Positions 35,485 to 48,219 of a stretch of DNA of 64,000 nt are shown here, one piece after another. The stretch lies in contig CM055819.1 in assembly GCA_029582265.1 (NCBI GenBank), forward strand, positions 43,533,048-43,597,047. The letters run 5' to 3'. Each line of letters starts with the position of its first letter. Within the stretch, counting starts at the first letter, position 1. The notes under the pieces are model-generated. The model did not search any database and was not told the origin of the DNA. It saw only the letters and a program-made list of their open reading frames with translations. A program made the position numbers and the translations under genes. This DNA comes from Zoroaster sp. YZ-2022. Its lineage: Eukaryota > Echinodermata > Asteroidea > Forcipulatida > Zoroasteridae.

Positions 35485-36105
35485 GCTAAGAGTTAAGGAA
35501 CAAGAGCTGGAAATCCAGAGGCCACAGCAAAGACTAACTAGACTAGAAGCCAAAGAACAGGAAGGGAGGCTAACTTCCGATGATGGACGTAGATCAGTAG
35601 ATGAAGGAGACTCACCAGATAAACTCAGGGTGGACTCTAGGCGCCTTGAGCCTTATGACTCCTTACCTAGTACTCTGGCACCAGGTACCGATGGAGGCCC
35701 TTGGACCCCTCCTACAGGAATATTGAAAAAGAACAGGACGTGGACGCCACAGTCGCAGTCGACTGTGATTGCAGAGGATACAAAACCTCTAACGAAGGAC
35801 TCTCCTGTGCGTGAGGAAGGAACTGCTGAGGATAGTGAAAAATAAACGAAGGTCACTAAAGCCTCCGAGGATGTTCCTGGAAGCCTCTGGAAAGAGGAGT
35901 CTGTTGGAAACAAGCAACAAATTGCAGAAATTAGGAGGGGTCGGGACGACCCGGATCGTACAGACCAATTCAAAGGGAAGGGGCCCTGGGAAGACTACCG
36001 GTACCTGGAACACTTTGAATCCTGCAAAATCGCTTGGGACGACGAGGAGGCGGCTGCATTTCTTGCTGCGAACCTCAAGGGCCAGGTACTAGAGGTGCTA
36101 CTTAT
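35485..36105 (+). pseudogene. Orphan Ty3/Gypsy gag fragment
   Basis: Begins with a coiled-coil-like stretch (VKEQELEIQRPQQRLTRLEA), then a proline/threonine-rich region. After a frameshift it reads GPWEDYRYLEHFESCKIAWD and then AAAFLAANLKGQVLEVL, a typical Gypsy matrix/capsid N-terminal motif. The gag at 63780-63950 shows the same kind of motif. No pol or LTR accompanies it here. Confidence 0.6.
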
Positions 36106-36106
36106 T

Positions 36107-37795
36107 AATCGAGGAGAGGATGGAAAAAGAAAACCATAATAGAACATTCTTGAGCGCTGGGCAGAACACTTCAATGATGAAGCGATCACACGTCTGCCTC
36201 AGGTGCCGATCAATGAATGCCTTGCAGAACTCCCTGGTCAGTCTGAAGTGGAGAAAACATTCAAGCGTTTGTCCAGCGGCAAGGCCCCGGGTGCTTCCAG
36301 TTGAGGCATACATAGCAGATGGTCCACATCTGATCAGGAAGCTCAACAAGCTGTCCCAGTCTATGTGGAATCAGGAGAGGATCCCGCAGGAATTCAACGA
36401 TTCTTCGATCGTCCACCTATACAAGCGGAAGGGCAACCGGCAATCTTGCGACAACCACCGAGACATTTCTTTTGCTCTCTATTGCAGGTAAAATCTTGTC
36501 CCGGATTTTGCTGAACTGTCTGACGCTGCACTTGGAACAGAGTTTGCTGCCGAAGAGCCAGTGCGGCTTCAGGCAGGGTCGTGAACTGTGGACATGGGTT
36601 CGCCGCCAGACAGCTTCAGGAGAAATGTCAGGAGCAGAATGGCAACCTACTCACCACCTTTGTAGACCTACCAAAGCCTTCGACACTGTCTGCCGTGAGG
36701 GACTGTGGAGGATCATGTCCAAGTTCGGTTGTCCCGTGAAGTTCACCACGATGGTCAGGCAGTTCCATGGCATGCTCGCCAAACTGCTAGACGACGGAGA
36801 ATCCTCTGACTCATTCCCTGTTACCAATGAAGTTAAGCAGGGTTGCGTACTAGCTCCTACTCTGTTCAGTATGACGTTCTCCGGCATGCTGTCCGATGCT
36901 TTCCGTGATGGCGATGTTGGAATCGATATCCGATACCGAACCGACGGGAATCTGTTCAACCCTCAGCGTCTGCAGGCCAAAACCAAAGCTCGGGCAGATA
37001 TCACTCAATGCCAGCACCCAATCAGAAATGCAGCAAAGCATGGAATGTGTTCTCCAAGGTCTCACAATAAGCACAAAGAAGACTGGGGGATGTATCAACC
37101 CACTCCTGCAGCTCCTTACACAGAGCCCACCATCACTGTCGATGGCCAGAAGCGTCACGGACAAGTTCACCTACGTCATGGACGATGTACAGCCGTCACG
37201 CAAAGCAACTGAACTTCTTCCACATGAAATGCCTCAGGAGACTGCTCCACATCAAATGGCAGGACAGGATCCCTGACACAGAGGTTCTTCAGAGGGCAGA
37301 AATGGCAATCACCCACACATTGCTGAAGAAAGCACAGCTCAGATGGCCAGGCGGGGCACGTAGTTCGCATGCCTGATGAACGCCTACCAAAGAGACTGCT
37401 CAACGGTGAACTGAAGGTTGAAAAGCGCTCCCAGAGGAAACGTTTTAAAGACACAGTGAATGTTTCTCTCAAGTGCTGTGGCATCAATCCTGACACCCAA
37501 ACATAGCAGCTTCTGGCGTGCCCTGGTTAACGCTGGCACCGCATAATTAGCGAGGCCATGCTGAAATGCCAGTGTCCATCGAGCAAGATCCGACAGGCCA
37601 GCCCCCGACACTCCAGTACCCACATTGCGACCGGCTATTCACTGCGAAGATTGGCTTGTTCAGCCATTTCCGCACTCACAACATCCTCAAACAACACTGA
37701 GTACTGGAAGTTCGTGGTCATCTTCGCCAGCAAAAGACGAACATCAAAGCCCTTGTTTACTAAATCAAAAAACAAAAATTAGCACAGTTATACAC
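36107..37795 (+). pseudogene. RTE-like LINE, reverse transcriptase and C-terminal part
   Basis: Reads NILERWAEHFNDEAITRLPQ, then LSSGKAPGA, CGFRQGR, TKAFDTVCREGLWRIMSKFG, VKQGCVLAPTLFSM, TISTKKT, RLLHIKWQDRIPDTEVL, all RT-family blocks. The region around the catalytic ADD box is deleted between QAKTKARADI and the downstream part. The end carries a C2H2-like CDRLFTAKIGLFSHFRTH in a shifted frame. It is the other half of 32134-33420. Confidence 0.75.
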
Positions 37796-38047
37796 TCAAT
37801 GGCCATAAGTATTGCAACATCCCCAAAGTTCAGTTTGGAGAACTGTGTTACAATAATTTATTTTATTTTATTTACACTACTTAAGACTTCTTGAAAGTGC
37901 CTGTGTTTTGAAGTCAATGTTTTTTTTACTGTTCTTGCTCGGAAATTATGTAATACACGATCGATGAAATCGGATTAAATGATCATCTCACCTGTTACTT
38001 GAAAAGTGCTATTTTGAGCATGTTGCAATACTTTTGGCCAGTGAGAG
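37793..38047. mobile_element. Tc1/mariner-type MITE, 255 bp
   Basis: Ends CACTCAATGGCCATAAGTAT and the near-complement ending TTTTGGCCAGTGAGAG, flanked by TA (37791-37792, 38048-38049). It has no coding capacity. Confidence 0.8.
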
Positions 38048-38102
38048 TACATGAAACTAATTGGTGTAAAATATATGTTGGTATCAAGCATCCCTTGAAA
38101 TA

Positions 38103-39842
38103 TGTGACCCGCTCTGAGAAAAGGTGATATATGTCGCAACAATTTAAAATTGAGTTGTATATATGGCTGGAAAGCACATAACATAAGCTTTCATTTGGTA
38201 TATGGTAGAGCTCTGTAGCCCTTACCATTATGGAGATAATTGCGTATTTGCATATTGATAATTTCCATGATGACTGATTTACATAACAGAGAAAACGGCC
38301 TTTGAAATGTTTTGCGTCGTTGAAAAATGATGCTGAAAAGCTCACATTAATTCCACCTAGCAACGAACATGTTCCTGTAATGCCATCTGTTTGAAATTTT
38401 CGTGGGTGATTTGTTAATATTTTTCCATTGAGGTTACAATTTTTTAAAGATTTTACTCGTTCAGATCATTAGCTTTAATTAATTTGCATAATCATTAAAA
38501 TATTTTTTGGTGTAAAATAAAGGAATAGAGTGTACAACTTAGTACATTACGTACATTTAAAAAAGGGGGAAATTACCATGGTGTATGCTTATGATGGAAC
38601 TTTGTTTGAATCTGGTACTCTATTACTATTTTATCTTATTGCATACATTAAAATTTAATTTAAAAATAAATTTATTAAAACATTTATTTAAAAAAATTAA
38701 TACATTTTTATTTTTTCCCCCGATACCCAAAACTAAATTTTATGAGTTAAAAAAATTACTTGAGAAATTCTTACTAAACCCAAACTAAGTAACAAAGACT
38801 ATTACTCAAAGAAAGAATATCAAGGAAACAAAAACGCTGGGAACATGGCTGCCGCGGTAAAGCTCGCAACTGCAGTTGAAATCCCCGGCCTTTACGCGGT
38901 CGGCATCACACTCGAGGGCACCATTACTTTCTCTTTCATCCTCGAAGGGAACAATGTCCACAACTAACATTGGTTGGTCTGGGGTCAATTGGGTCATTTT
39001 CTTCGTCATTTTCACTAACAGTAACACTGTCAATGTCACTGCCGTCACTCGATTCAGAGGACTTGTCGTCATGCATCGACATCGTCGCCCATGAAATAAT
39101 CATTCACAAATCCAACGATCTCATCTTCAATACCGTGAAGGTTGGCATCACGAATTTCGTTTAATGCATCGGCAAAACAACGATCCTTCGAACACATTAT
39201 TACGAAGATATACTAAAGAAAATACAAAACTAAAATTGTGGAAAATACGATACTTTGAGAAAGATTGTAACGTTAGTTTCTAAATCGAACAGCCACGTAA
39301 ACAACGAAAGAGTGAAGCATGCGCTGCAAGCTAAATTGGCACTAGTGCGCATGCGCTGTAGCCAGTATGGGCCGTGTTGTACACACGTGTTACGAGATCG
39401 CGACACCCGTAGCAACAAGGGGTAGTTCGTTTATCAATTTCTTTTCTTCGTAGCTCATTTGCATCTGACCTATGGCCTAAAGCATAACCAAATTTGGAAA
39501 TAGTGGATGTCAAGCTATCAGACGATACCAAACTTTACATGGTGGGTATAGAAGAATTTCGTAACCGAAGGGACAAATCATGGCCTTTTGTCCCGCGTAA
39601 CGTACTCAGTCTAAAACAAAACAAGACAACAATGCACACAAAATGATGGATTTTTTTCACTTTATTCATGGAAATAAACATTTCTGTGAATGAAATCTGA
39701 AAAAATAGAAATCAAAGATGCAATACAAGACAAACAACAAAAATCAAATCTGCAATAATTTTTCACCTTCTCAACATGGAATGGCCCATTGTGCATTAAT
39801 GCATAGCGCGACTTATATCAACTTTTCTCAGAGCCGGTCACA
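38103..39842. mobile_element. TIR element of 1740 bp, unknown superfamily
   Basis: Inverted ends of about 35 bp: TGTGACCCGCTCTGAGAAAA at the left, CTTTTCTCAGAGCCGGTCAC plus A at the right, flanked by TA. Minus-strand frames include an acidic Ser/Asp/Glu-rich stretch (DDKSSESSDGSDIDS) near 39030 and a CCYGCRDLVTRVYN segment near 39400, neither recognised. It is a probable DNA transposon with a decayed coding region. Confidence 0.65.
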
Positions 39843-39849
39843 TATGTAT

Positions 39850-40541
39850 GTCTAAAGAGCTATTTTTATAAGTAAAATAAGTGAAACAATTTCTGACCTG
39901 AATTGTAAAATTTTCTAAACGCCACCGCTTGAGGCTGGATTACGAGCGCGCCTTTTAGAACCCCAGAATTGATTTGATTATAAACGCTCAGTGGTGCGTG
40001 CGTTCTGAGTGTTTATGGGCCAGGAAACAAAGTGGAGACAATATATGATATACTGTCCCGCTTTTTCCACCGATCGACGCGCATGCATGTCTGTTTCATT
40101 ACACATACTATTCACCGTGGATTTGATAAGACCTAGGCCCGGACGGCAAATGAAATCTTTTCCACGATGGTATATCGATGAAGTAAACCCCTTTGACATG
40201 AATATAGCGTACTCGACAAATTTTGTACCCAATATTTTTTTTATAATTTCAACCCCCTCTAATTTCATATCTGGATCTGCCGCTGCAAAAGGGAATCGAA
40301 CAATTTCTCCTGTTCCTAACATCAGAATACCACAGTAAAAAGTACATTGTTGCTTATATCCAATCAAAAGTTGTGTTGAAAGATTGTTCATTGACTCTTC
40401 CGAATATCAGGCGAAAATTCAACTGAAATGTGCCGACTTTCTGGTCATAAACTTTATCGTTTGTTTTGTCACCCAGTAGACTGAGATGCAATGTGAATGC
40501 GGAAAAGGTTTATTGCAAGCCCCTATGGCATTATTGCTAAC
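39850..40541 (-). other. Intron stretch with an unrecognised open frame
   Basis: A 137-codon frame at 39978-40391 (minus) and a 109-codon frame on the other strand overlap. No domain was recognised in either and there is no splice context, so neither is called as a gene. Confidence 0.4.
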
Positions 40542-40735
40542 CTTCAATGGTGACCCATCAGCTTCAGTCACGTAGGTCCACTCAGCCTCGTTGTCACTGT
40601 ACTTTACTTTATATGACTGCGTCCAATACCCATGATAGTAATTCCCTTGTGTGATGATGCCAGTGACTGTAACTGACTCGTGCAGGTTTATACGTATCCA
40701 CGGGTTCTGATCTCTGTAGGATGCACACCAGGCAC
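40542..40735 (-). CDS. F5/8C domain of unit C, exon 2 of 3
   Basis: 194 bp, phase 1 in, 0 out, acceptor GTACAG, donor GTTAGC. It reads AWCASYRDQNPWIRINLHES, VTVTGIITQGNYYHGYWTQS, YKVKYSDNEAEWTYVTEADG, SPLK. It has the same length as the A and B exons and no stop. Exon 1 is at 44456-44560 and exon 3 at 30905-31040. Confidence 0.86.
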
Positions 40736-41337
40736 CTGTACAAATAGAAGGATTGGCGGATTACTGTATATAATTATTGGTTCAGTATGTCTCCAGAATA
40801 ATATAAAGATATACAATTTATAGAGGTGACCCCTCCCCAACATAATTTTCAAAACAGGGTCGTACGAGTATGGAGAACGTGTTATTTTGCTTTGGGTTTT
40901 TGTGTGTATGTGTTTTCTTTTAAAATTCAGTATTGTAAAAAGGTACGTTTATATAATTATAATGTCCAGCACACAAAATTAAAACAAAAACAAAATTTTA
41001 AAAAATAAAGAAATAAAAACGTATACATATTTTTTCCCCAACAAAGTTAATTATTTCAATACTACATATATAGGCCCAGCACATGCACAGTAACATACAA
41101 ATCCGTTTCATATAATTGGTGAATTCAGCGCGAAGCCAACGGTGTTGGTCCCCCGCCGTGCGAAACCCGCTTATAAAAAGGGTCCAATAGGCCTCTTACG
41201 CAATGATGCTATGCGATTATGAGGTATTTATTAATTTGTTGTATATGAATGGTTTAGGACAGAGTAAGGAGGCGTGGACATGTTCCCCATTACCCGAGGC
41301 CTATGCTCCCTACACTCCTCTGCTCATTTCAGATTCG

Positions 41338-41518
<181 letters not shown>

Positions 41519-41850
41519 GTGGACTTATATAGCGCACGTATCCACCAAATACGTGGTGCTCAAGGTGCATTATATCATTACCCCTGCTCATAAGGCTCAT
41601 AAATCATTCCTGAAACCATCTCAGCTCCCTGAGGAGTATACAGCTCAATTGCTGCCATTACAGCGCATATAGGGCTAATCAACCAACTCTGCCCTCACAG
41701 GTACCCATTTAACCCCTGGGTGGAAATAAGCAATTATGGTTAAGTGTCTTGCTCAAGGACACAAGTGTCACGGCCGAGATTCGAACCCACATTCTGCTGC
41801 TAACACCAGAACTTGAGTCCGGTAAGCTGAACCGCTCGGCCACGCTAAGC
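41519..41850 (-). mobile_element. tRNA-Leu-derived SINE
   Basis: The minus strand begins with a tRNA-like head (about 41850-41767) with GTGGCCGAGCGGTTC (A box), a CTCAAGT anticodon loop (CAA, leucine), a long variable arm, and GTGGGTTCGAATC (B box). The body ends GCGCTATATAAGTCCACTT and runs into (ATT)n. The second copy is at 43212-43577. Confidence 0.85.
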
Positions 41851-41859
41851 TTCATGAAG

Positions 41860-43205
41860 CCGCATCGGTTTTTGCGTAAGTTTCGAAATGGTAGTGTAAT
41901 GGTTGAATCCGGTGGTTTTCAATATTGTTAACAGCCGATAATAAAACAGTCACGTCATAACTCTTTGGAATGCATAAAGACGTTTAATATAATAAACATT
42001 GTTTGAATTTGTTGTCTTTCTGTCTTTAAAAAAAATGCGGATAACTTCAGGAATTTTGAGGGTTTTTGTTTTCAATGTATAATTTTTACATGCTATGTCA
42101 CGCATCAGCGACAAATGGACATGGGCATGAGAATACATCCTCAATTTACCCTAAATGACGCACCTAAAGATATATCATCAACTGGACAGTAACTTAAAAA
42201 TGAAATTAGCAGTTTGGTGTTTCACTTTGTTTCAGTGAAGGATTCTCTTGTAAAATGCTGAATGTCAATGCGTGATCATATGCGTGGACGTCTTGAGCGC
42301 CGTTTTTTGATATGCACAGAATTGTTGGTATAATGACTCACCCCTAAACTGGAAAAGTTGATGGGGCACAGAAAATGTACCCAAGAAGAAAAACAGTTGA
42401 ATCATGTTTCATCTTATTCCAGATGGCTTGTAAAATTGTTTTTAATCTTGAAAATAAAAATATTGTTTTAAATGTTTTAAATAAAATGGTATAATTTGGA
42501 GAAGCTCTCAAAACTTTTAATCAATATTCTTGAAAGACCAATAAAATGGAAGGTGGTTTTTGCAAAAAGTACTTTAAAACTTTGAAATGTGTAAAAACTG
42601 CTGTTAACATTTTGTCAAATAAAATATTTCTTTTCATAACCTTGATATTAATGTTTAATTTTCTCAATAATTATCCACTACCGACGAAGTAAACACCAAC
42701 AAATTAAGTAGTCTTCGCTCACTTCTTCTACAAGGAATGTGTCCATTTTGAGGATCAGTATTTCTTAAAAAAATCATTGCAAATGCAAAGCATTCATATC
42801 TTTTGGTTTCCACAGACAACAGTTCGTTGACGGCACAGAACAATAAAGTCACAGATGCAAACCCCTTACTATTTGTATCTAGTAAAATCAGTGATTAAAC
42901 AACTTTTTCCACTTTCACAAGCACTAACTTTCCAGTAAATCAACAATTTCACTATGATTTTTATTTTTGTAACAATGCTAAGCCAAAGGTAAGTGCGTCA
43001 TTTCACGAGTGCGGCGAATTACGGACATGGACGATATCTGTATTTTTAAATTAGGCTGATAGGGTTTCTCCAATATAACGGAATTATTTATTGATCTGTC
43101 AGCTCTGCACAGTTGGGTATTGCCATGACCATCGTCCCTCCCCATCATAAATTTGAGCGAGCAATGATCGAAACATTTTAACCCAATTGTTTGCAATTGT
43201 CAGGC
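41860..43205 (-). other. Intron stretch without recognised features
   Basis: AT-rich. No domain or bounded repeat was found. Confidence 0.5.
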
Positions 43206-43211
43206 ATGGGA

Positions 43212-43577
43212 GTGTCGTGGCCGAGCGGTCTAGCTTACCGGACTCAAGTTCTGGTGTTAGCAGCAGAATGTGGGTTCGAATCCCGGACGTGACACTTGTG
43301 TCCTTGAGCAAGACACTTAACCATAATTGCTTCTCTCCACCCAGGGGTTAAATGGGTACCTGTGAGGGCAGAGTTGGTTGATTAGCCCTATATGCGCTGT
43401 AATGGCAGCAATTGAGCTGTATACTCCCCAGGGAGCTGAGATGGTTTCAGGAATGATTTTATGAGCCTTATGAGCCTTATGAGCAGGGGTAATAATATAA
43501 TGCGCCTTGAGCACCACTCAGTTGGTGGATACGTGCGCTATATAAGTCCACACATTAGTATTAGTATTATTATTATG
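43212..43577 (+). mobile_element. tRNA-Leu-derived SINE, second copy
   Basis: Head at 43212-43295: GTGGCCGAGCGGTCTAG, anticodon stem-loop CCGGACTCAAGTTCTGG (CAA), B box GTGGGTTCGAATCCC. The body matches 41519-41850 in opposite orientation, including GAGCAAGACACTTAACC and GTGAGGGCAGAGTTGG. It ends TGCGCTATATAAGTCCACAC and then ATT-type repeats (43556-43577). Confidence 0.85.
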
Positions 43578-43975
43578 GGGAGGGGCACATTAGCCCCCTG
43601 CGTAATTTCTTTAATCTTCAGCCAATTTTCATGAAACTTAGTAGGTGTGTTAGATTCAACAAGTATGAGGTCATACATGGAAGTTTGTATGAATACGGTA
43701 CTTTACAATTTGTTATTTTTTGGTTGTCAAAAATGTATTTTTCTCCATATTTTTCTTAATTTTCATCCGTTGGCCATCAAACTTGGCACAGACAAAAGAT
43801 GCTGTCTTAAGTACAAGTGATATTGTTACGTCACTTAGATCACCACTAAATGGCGCTTTGGAGATATTATAACAAATATCATGGGGGAACATTGTGCCAT
43901 ATCCCCAGGCTTGATAATGTTATACCAAAAATCATGATAATTTATTCCTCTGACATGTTGTCATTTTTTGAGAAA

Positions 43976-44455
43976 ACGTGAATCAACATTCAAAACTATA
44001 ATGGATCATCAGCTGAAGATTTCCACATTCGATTGAATGCAAATAATCTGAATGCATTTACCATATTTCCCCCTTAACATGTTGGTTTCTATACATATCT
44101 CTCCTTATAAAGGATGAATGCACTAATCCTGAAGGCATGCGCAGATCCAGGGTCTCTAAAAGGGGTGGGACATACTTCAGATAACGGGGGGCTCACAAGA
44201 AAACGTATGGTAAATGGACAACGTATGGCGAAAAAACATGCATGTGTATTGAACACTTGAAACTTTTTATTGTTGAAGAAATATTATCCAGGGTAAGTTA
44301 ATATGACGAGGCAATATGTAAATAATAACTTCAAAGATGCCCACGTGACCATTATAAACTAATTGCAATATCTAAACTGTCGGGGTTATGATTTTTCATA
44401 ACAAATGAATAGAGAAGATATTTAGAAGATAAGGGTTATAGAAGATAAGGATTAC
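43976..44455 (-). other. Intron block homologous to units A and B
   Basis: Matches 24268-24604 (for example GAGAAAACGTGAATCAACAT) with moderate divergence. It shows that unit C is the older copy of the same duplicated segment. Confidence 0.7.
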
Positions 44456-44560
44456 CATCATAATTGAGCCGAGAATATTCCTTTGGGTAATAGGCAGACG
44501 AGACTGACAAACTACCGTCAGGTATATCCCTACTCTCCATCCCGAGAGGATCACTGCAAT
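44456..44560 (-). CDS. F5/8C domain of unit C, exon 1 of 3
   Basis: 105 bp, phase 1-1, acceptor CATTCAG, donor GTAATC. It reads CSDPLGMESRDIPDGSLSVS, then SAYYPKEYSRLNYDG. It carries the canonical discoidin start with cysteine. It joins to HYR C1 as VQLYCSDPLGM and to exon 2 as NYDGAWCASY. Confidence 0.86.
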
Positions 44561-46610
44561 CTGAATGATAAAAACAACCAAACAAATAAGATTAGTAGGC
44601 GACGTCAGATTGCACGTTTCCACGTAATAAAGCATATGGGATATACAGTACGGTATAAGTTGCATTATCGAATTATTCCAAACGTATCGATTCTTCTTAA
44701 AACCCTGCCACGTGGCATGGCGCTGTTATTGACAGTAGGTTTGTAAACAAAATTTAATTATTCCGTTCATGCTCACCCCAAATTTCTCAAATTCCGTAAG
44801 TTCACTGTTGAGGTATCCCCAAATAGCATGGTTAATTCTCATTTGCCTGCTTTGAACCCTTGACCCAAAAAATTCTACTGCAAAAAGCATGGTCCCATAG
44901 GACCGTGTACAAATCCTGCATGGTCCCATAGGACCGTGTACAAATCCTAATGCCATCTGTCAACACACAAGGCCATTGACTTCGGCTCTGAGCGGCTTAT
45001 CAAAAGCTATCAGTTACCCACTATCTTGTAGCAGACCATTATATCCAGACATGCTGGAACCATCAGCCAGAGGGTGAGAGATTTTTATTCCTATAACTGC
45101 TATGGGTACACATAATAGGGTATATTTTATGTCGATTTGGGGTAGGGGAAAAAGCGTTATCAGAACTAAAATAAGCATCAACCTAAAGGGCCCTTACATT
45201 TGTTTTTGCTTCAAATTGTTGTCTAGGGTCTAGAGAACCTCTAGGCATCTGTTAAAACCATTGGCAGTTGGTAGTGTTCAACGCAACAGAAGTTATAGCG
45301 CCATTTCATACCTACTGTAAAATACAGCGCGATGCAACCGCGGTGTGAGTATAAGTGTCATGGCACGTCGCAGGGTTTAAAAAATTTTAAATAATCAGAA
45401 GTCCATCGAGCGTGCTAATCTCAAGACTTCATATTCGCGTTCTAGATCTGCGAACATGAATGCCAACCACTGCTTAGTCGAGTCACGTACACCTAATAGG
45501 GGCTGATCCAGATGGGGTCCATTTTAAAAACGTTTTTAAAAACATTTTGAGTGACCCTCAGCCGTTTTTAACAAAGCATTACTTGCCGTACAAACTACAA
45601 GTAACTACACCGTGCGTTCATGAGCGCAATGCTTTTTCTGCAGACAAATATTGCCGTTACCTTTTTAAAGCTGTTATTTAATGTATTTTTTAAAATAATA
45701 ATTCACTCAAGTTTTTTGGCATTGCTTGACAGCATTGTGGTATACCCGCTCGCCTCTCAGTGACGTGAACCGTGTTCCCTTCCATGTGTGGCCAGATTAA
45801 ACGAAAATAAAATCAAAATGAGGTCAGAATCTTGTCTGCAAACTTGTCTGCAAACAAACTATCGCGTCCTGCATATTTTCGTGAGTGAATTTCGTCCCAT
45901 AAGTTGGACTGCTGAACACAGTGAGTGGTGCTAGTGTACGCATTATAGTAGTGCACGGGATAAGTAACGTAAATAATGTTGATTCCCAAAAATATACACA
46001 ACATCTGAAGGCAACCTTGAGGGTAGTGATTTATAGCACCATTGATAAATGGACCCCTTGACCCCCCATGTATGAATGCATCCATACTTAAAATAACAAA
46101 ATAAAAGAGCTATGTATAGAAGCCAACATGTGACAGTTTCAGTTTATTTCATTGTGTATGCATTCTAATGTGGATAAATGTGGATCAGGTCAGACACAAT
46201 TATTTCTTAGGATGTTTAGTACCAATACCAACTTCAATTCAATTGTTCAGGTTAAATTCATTTTAATTGATTTATTTATTTAATTGGGACGACTCCCTTT
46301 AATGCACCGTTGGTAAATGTATGTAAATGCATCCATAACAGGAGAGGGTCTGGACCCCTTGTCCCCCATGTATGAATGCATCCATACTTAAAATAAAAAG
46401 AATAAAAGAGCTACAAACTGTATGTATAGAAACCAACATGTGAAAGTTTCAGTTTATTTCATTGTGTACACATTATAATGTGGATCAAGTCAGACACAAT
46501 AATTTCTTAGGATGATCGGTATCAATACCTACTTCAATTCAAATTTTCACGTAATTCATTTTTATTTATTTATTTATTTAATTGGGACGATTACCAAGAG
46601 ATTTTCTTAC
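44561..46610 (-). other. Intron between HYR C1 and F5/8C C
   Basis: About 45590-45760 aligns with the sequence that flanks TE1 in units A and B but has no TE1, so it is an empty site. A 31-bp direct duplication (GCATGGTCCCATAGGACCGT...) lies at 44888-44950. Copies of a GCATCCATA...GGGTCTGGACCCC motif near 46076 and 46328 recur in the other HYR introns. Confidence 0.65.
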
Positions 46611-46823
46611 ATAGCTGAACGTTGAAGGAGCACACTTGTGGTGCCACGTGCCCCTCAGCATCGCTCGCCGTACAATTCACCACCGTGATGCCAATGGCGA
46701 ATTTTGTCTCCGGCAATGAACTGCACGACACGGTGAGTGGCTTGCCGGTGTAGTAATCAGTGGCATTGGGGATCATAAAGCTGACTGAAGGGTCGGTAGA
46801 TATGATATCGGCATCGGGACAAT
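46611..46823 (-). CDS. HYR domain C1 exon
   Basis: 213 bp, phase 1-1, acceptor TTTTCAG, donor GTAAGA. It reads CPDADIISTDPSVSFMIPNA, TDYYTGKPLTVSCSS, FAIGITVVNCTASDAEGHVA, PQVCSF. 'FAIGITVV' is the closest of the modules to the HYR consensus (F..G.T.V). Four cysteines are conserved. Confidence 0.87.
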
Positions 46824-47372
46824 CTGAAAAGACTGCTGTCACTGTGAATGAACAATTAAATACCAAATTGATTGTCAAACTATTCTTGATTCTGGAAACA
46901 AGTTGTTAATTGAAGGTGAAATATTTGAGCGGGAGGAAGGAAGGAGGGAAGAGAGGAATGCATTATTGTGATGTCTATTCGTTTGAATGGAGTGCGCACC
47001 ATTGGTAAAATGTCAGTAAATACATCCATAAAAGTATAGGGTCTGGAGCCCCTTCTAGTTACGCCCCTTGGTAATATGTCTGTAAATGCACAATTACATT
47101 CATAAGAATAAAACAAATTCCATGTATAGAAACTAGAAAGTAACGTGACAGTATCACCTTATTTCGTTGTGCAATTTACGAGGAAATAGTACAAATGCAT
47201 CCAAGGTTTGTATGCATTCTAATGTGGGAAGATGGATCATAGCCATGATCCCGCATTTGGAATTTGTATTGAAACCAAAACCAACTTCAATGCTAGAAAG
47301 TTTACAATTACTTTTTTTGTAATTTGGTGATTACAAAAGGTGTACATCACTCCCTTTAATAGATTTTCTTAC

Positions 47373-47585
47373 ATATCTGAACTTTGAAGGAGCACACTTG
47401 TGGTGCCACGTGTCCCCCATCATCGCTCGCCGTACAAGTAACCACTGTAGAGCGTTTGGTGAATTCCGTCCCCGGGATTGGACTGCACAACACAGTGAGT
47501 GGCTTGCCGGTGTAGTAATCAGTGGCATTGGGCATCGTAAAGTTGATCATCGGATCGGTGGCTATGATATCGGTATCGGGGCAAT
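47373..47585 (-). CDS. HYR domain C0 exon (most 5' exon found)
   Basis: 213 bp, phase 1-1, acceptor TTTCCAG, donor GTAAGA. It reads CPDTDIIATDPMINFTMPNA, TDYYTGKPLTVLCSP, VVTCTASDDGGHVAPQVCSF. DGGH replaces the AEGH seen in the other modules. The phase 1 acceptor shows at least one more exon upstream (above 47585), which I could not find in the window. Confidence 0.86.
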
Positions 47586-48219
47586 CTGGAAACACTGCTC
47601 TAACTGTGAATATACAATTACAAACCAAATTGATTGGCAAAATGTTCTTGACTTTAATGAAACAAGTTGACTGAAGGCAACATGTTTGGGTTGGTAAATT
47701 TAAAATGTTTTACACGCCCTTCAAAAGGTTGTTCATACCCTCCCACTCCAACGTCAGTCAGCAACCAGCCAGCCAGTGTTGGGGGTGGGGGGGAGGGGGG
47801 TGGCAGACGCACTATTGCATTACTTTTCTAGTAGCGCATCCGTGGAGCATAATGGGCGTACCTTCCCCAAATGTTGGGCCACCAAACATTTCCATATTCA
47901 CAACACCGCCCCTTTCAGAATGTCGATGAATATGATACTAAAAAGGTACAACATAATTTTTATATGTTGCCCATTATTTTGTTTTGTTAAGGTGCGTCCC
48001 TGGTCAAATATGTTTGCCTCTGAGACAAGTGCTACACCCTCCCATGTTGGCTTCTTAGCCAGGTCCGTAAACTGCATTTTCCCTTGGGACTTTGGACCCC
48101 ATCTCCCTGACACGTGGGCTCCCCTCTCTAGATTAGTAGACAAACCGCAAAGACTGGCTATCTCTATGTATGTATAGGTTCCTATTCCAAGGTCTACATC
48201 CTCCCTCGAATCTTAAAAC

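Noticed and set aside
39978..40391. Unrecognised 137-codon minus-strand frame as a gene
   Set aside because: It has no domain, no splice or promoter context, and an overlapping frame on the other strand. It is probably chance.
43212..43295. A possible functional tRNA-Leu(CAA) gene
   Set aside because: It is followed directly by a SINE body with an (ATT)n tail and recurs with the same body at 41519-41850. It is the SINE promoter head.
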